Shown: positions 14,058-14,449 of the stretch, in pieces | How the letters are laid out: each line of letters begins with the position of its first letter | Position numbering within the stretch: position 1 is the stretch's first letter | DNA from: Candidatus Bathyarchaeota archaeon | GTDB lineage: Archaea > Thermoproteota > Bathyarchaeia > TCS64 | Assembly: GCA_014730055.1 (NCBI GenBank) | Contig: WJIV01000078.1 | Location: 1 to 14,449 of the forward strand | Length of the DNA stretch: 14,449 nt | Reading direction: 5' to 3' | The notes under the pieces: model-generated | Told to the model about the DNA's origin: nothing | Databases searched by the model: none | What the model saw: only the letters and a program-made list of their open reading frames with translations | Made by a program: the position numbers and the translations under genes

Positions 14058-14449
14058 ATTTTTTTCCGAAGTATCGCTATCTGCCCTGCATGGTAAAGGT
14101 TATGATGCACTACTCCGTGTAACATCTGCTTAAAGTTGTAATTTGCTCCCGGTACCTCTTTCTCTAGATCCTCATTTTTCCAATCGGCGAGTTCATCCAG
14201 CAACTGGTGTACCCTCTGTCTCAATTTATCAACTGAGGCTTTCCACTCGGACTCCGTATCACCAACCTCTGGCCAGCTTACAACATTACTCGGATCGGGC
14301 ATCCTTTCCTGCCCTACTGATTTAGCAACCGCCTCATTCCAAAAAGCTAGGTGATCAACTAACTCCCATATGCTGTGGCGTTCACCTAGTGGCTTAACTT
14401 TTGCTTCTTCCATGCTTATCCCATCCAATGTTTTTAGGAGGCTTGGACC
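14054..14449 (-). CDS. DinB-family metal-dependent protein, 5' partial
   Basis: The frame is open to the right edge (LLKTLDGISMEEAKVKPLGE), so the start lies outside the window; TTG 14428 is not a convincing start. The DinB/YfiT four-helix bundle is shown by GERHSIWELVDHLAFWNEAV in helix 2 and by HGVVHHNLYHAGQIAILRK at the C-terminus. The His of LVDHL and the two His of the H-x3-H pattern in HHNLYH give the usual three-His metal site. The family includes thiol-S-transferases and proteins of unknown role; sequence does not say which. The C-terminus ends at the family's normal place, which supports the TAG (14056-14054) as a true stop. It overlaps the convergent nucleotidyltransferase gene by four bases. 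Confidence 0.85.
   Translation of the reverse strand, partial: GPSLLKTLDGISMEEAKVKPLGERHSIWELVDHLAFWNEAVAKSVGQERMPDPSNVVSWPEVGDTESEWKASVDKLRQRVHQLLDELADWKNEDLEKEVPGANYNFKQMLHGVVHHNLYHAGQIAILRKKI

Noticed and set aside
13251..14449. NTase plus DinB as a toxin-antitoxin or defence pair
   Set aside because: The genes are convergent, not an operon, and neither has HEPN or antitoxin features.

Overview
The window reads as AT-rich archaeal chromosome. The evidence is: TATA-like boxes about 25-35 bases ahead of several starts with little or no 5' leader; strong Shine-Dalgarno sequences only ahead of some genes (leuA, leuD, the MFS gene); archaeal-type split isopropylmalate isomerase subunits (LeuC about 418 aa, LeuD about 165 aa); and a large secreted protein ending in an archaeal-style C-terminal membrane anchor preceded by an IPGYP motif. 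An Asgard-type (for example Thorarchaeota-like) or related archaeon fits the style of the proteins, but this is an impression, not a proven assignment.

Layout, left to right. (1) Positions 1-3647: a large cell-surface protein whose 5' end lies outside the window. (2) 3759-4244: a small two-TM protein with a PH-like cytosolic part. (3) 4435-7706: a tight leuA-leuC-leuD operon for the first two steps of leucine biosynthesis. The genes overlap by four bases at each junction; leuB is not present. (4) 7926-9152: a BenE-family transporter, convergent with (5) an MFS transporter on the minus strand (10453-9179). (6) 10671-11108: an unrecognised helical protein. (7) 11878-11198 minus: a hemerythrin-like diiron protein. 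(8) 11879-12477: a largely non-coding stretch holding what looks like the ruin of a small winged-helix gene. (9) 13113-12478 minus: a multi-pass membrane protein. (10) 13251-14057: a nucleotidyltransferase-fold protein, convergent and overlapping by CTAG with (11) a DinB-family protein that runs off the right edge.

The most notable signals are three broken or recoded reading frames that a plain ORF scan misses. The leuA frame has no start codon of its own, but removing one G from the GGGG run at its SD-preceded ATG restores the N-terminus. The MFS gene has a TTG start with a strong SD and an intact first helix, then an in-frame TAG at codon 36. A small HTH-like gene near 12160 carries an in-frame TAG, a TGA and probable frame slips. 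Whether these are sequencing errors, real decay or recoding cannot be settled from the window alone. Inverted repeats upstream of leuA, downstream of leuD, upstream of the hemerythrin gene and between the MFS gene and its divergent neighbour are candidate regulatory sites. I see no mobile element, CRISPR array, tRNA or rRNA, and no clear new multi-gene defence or metabolic system.
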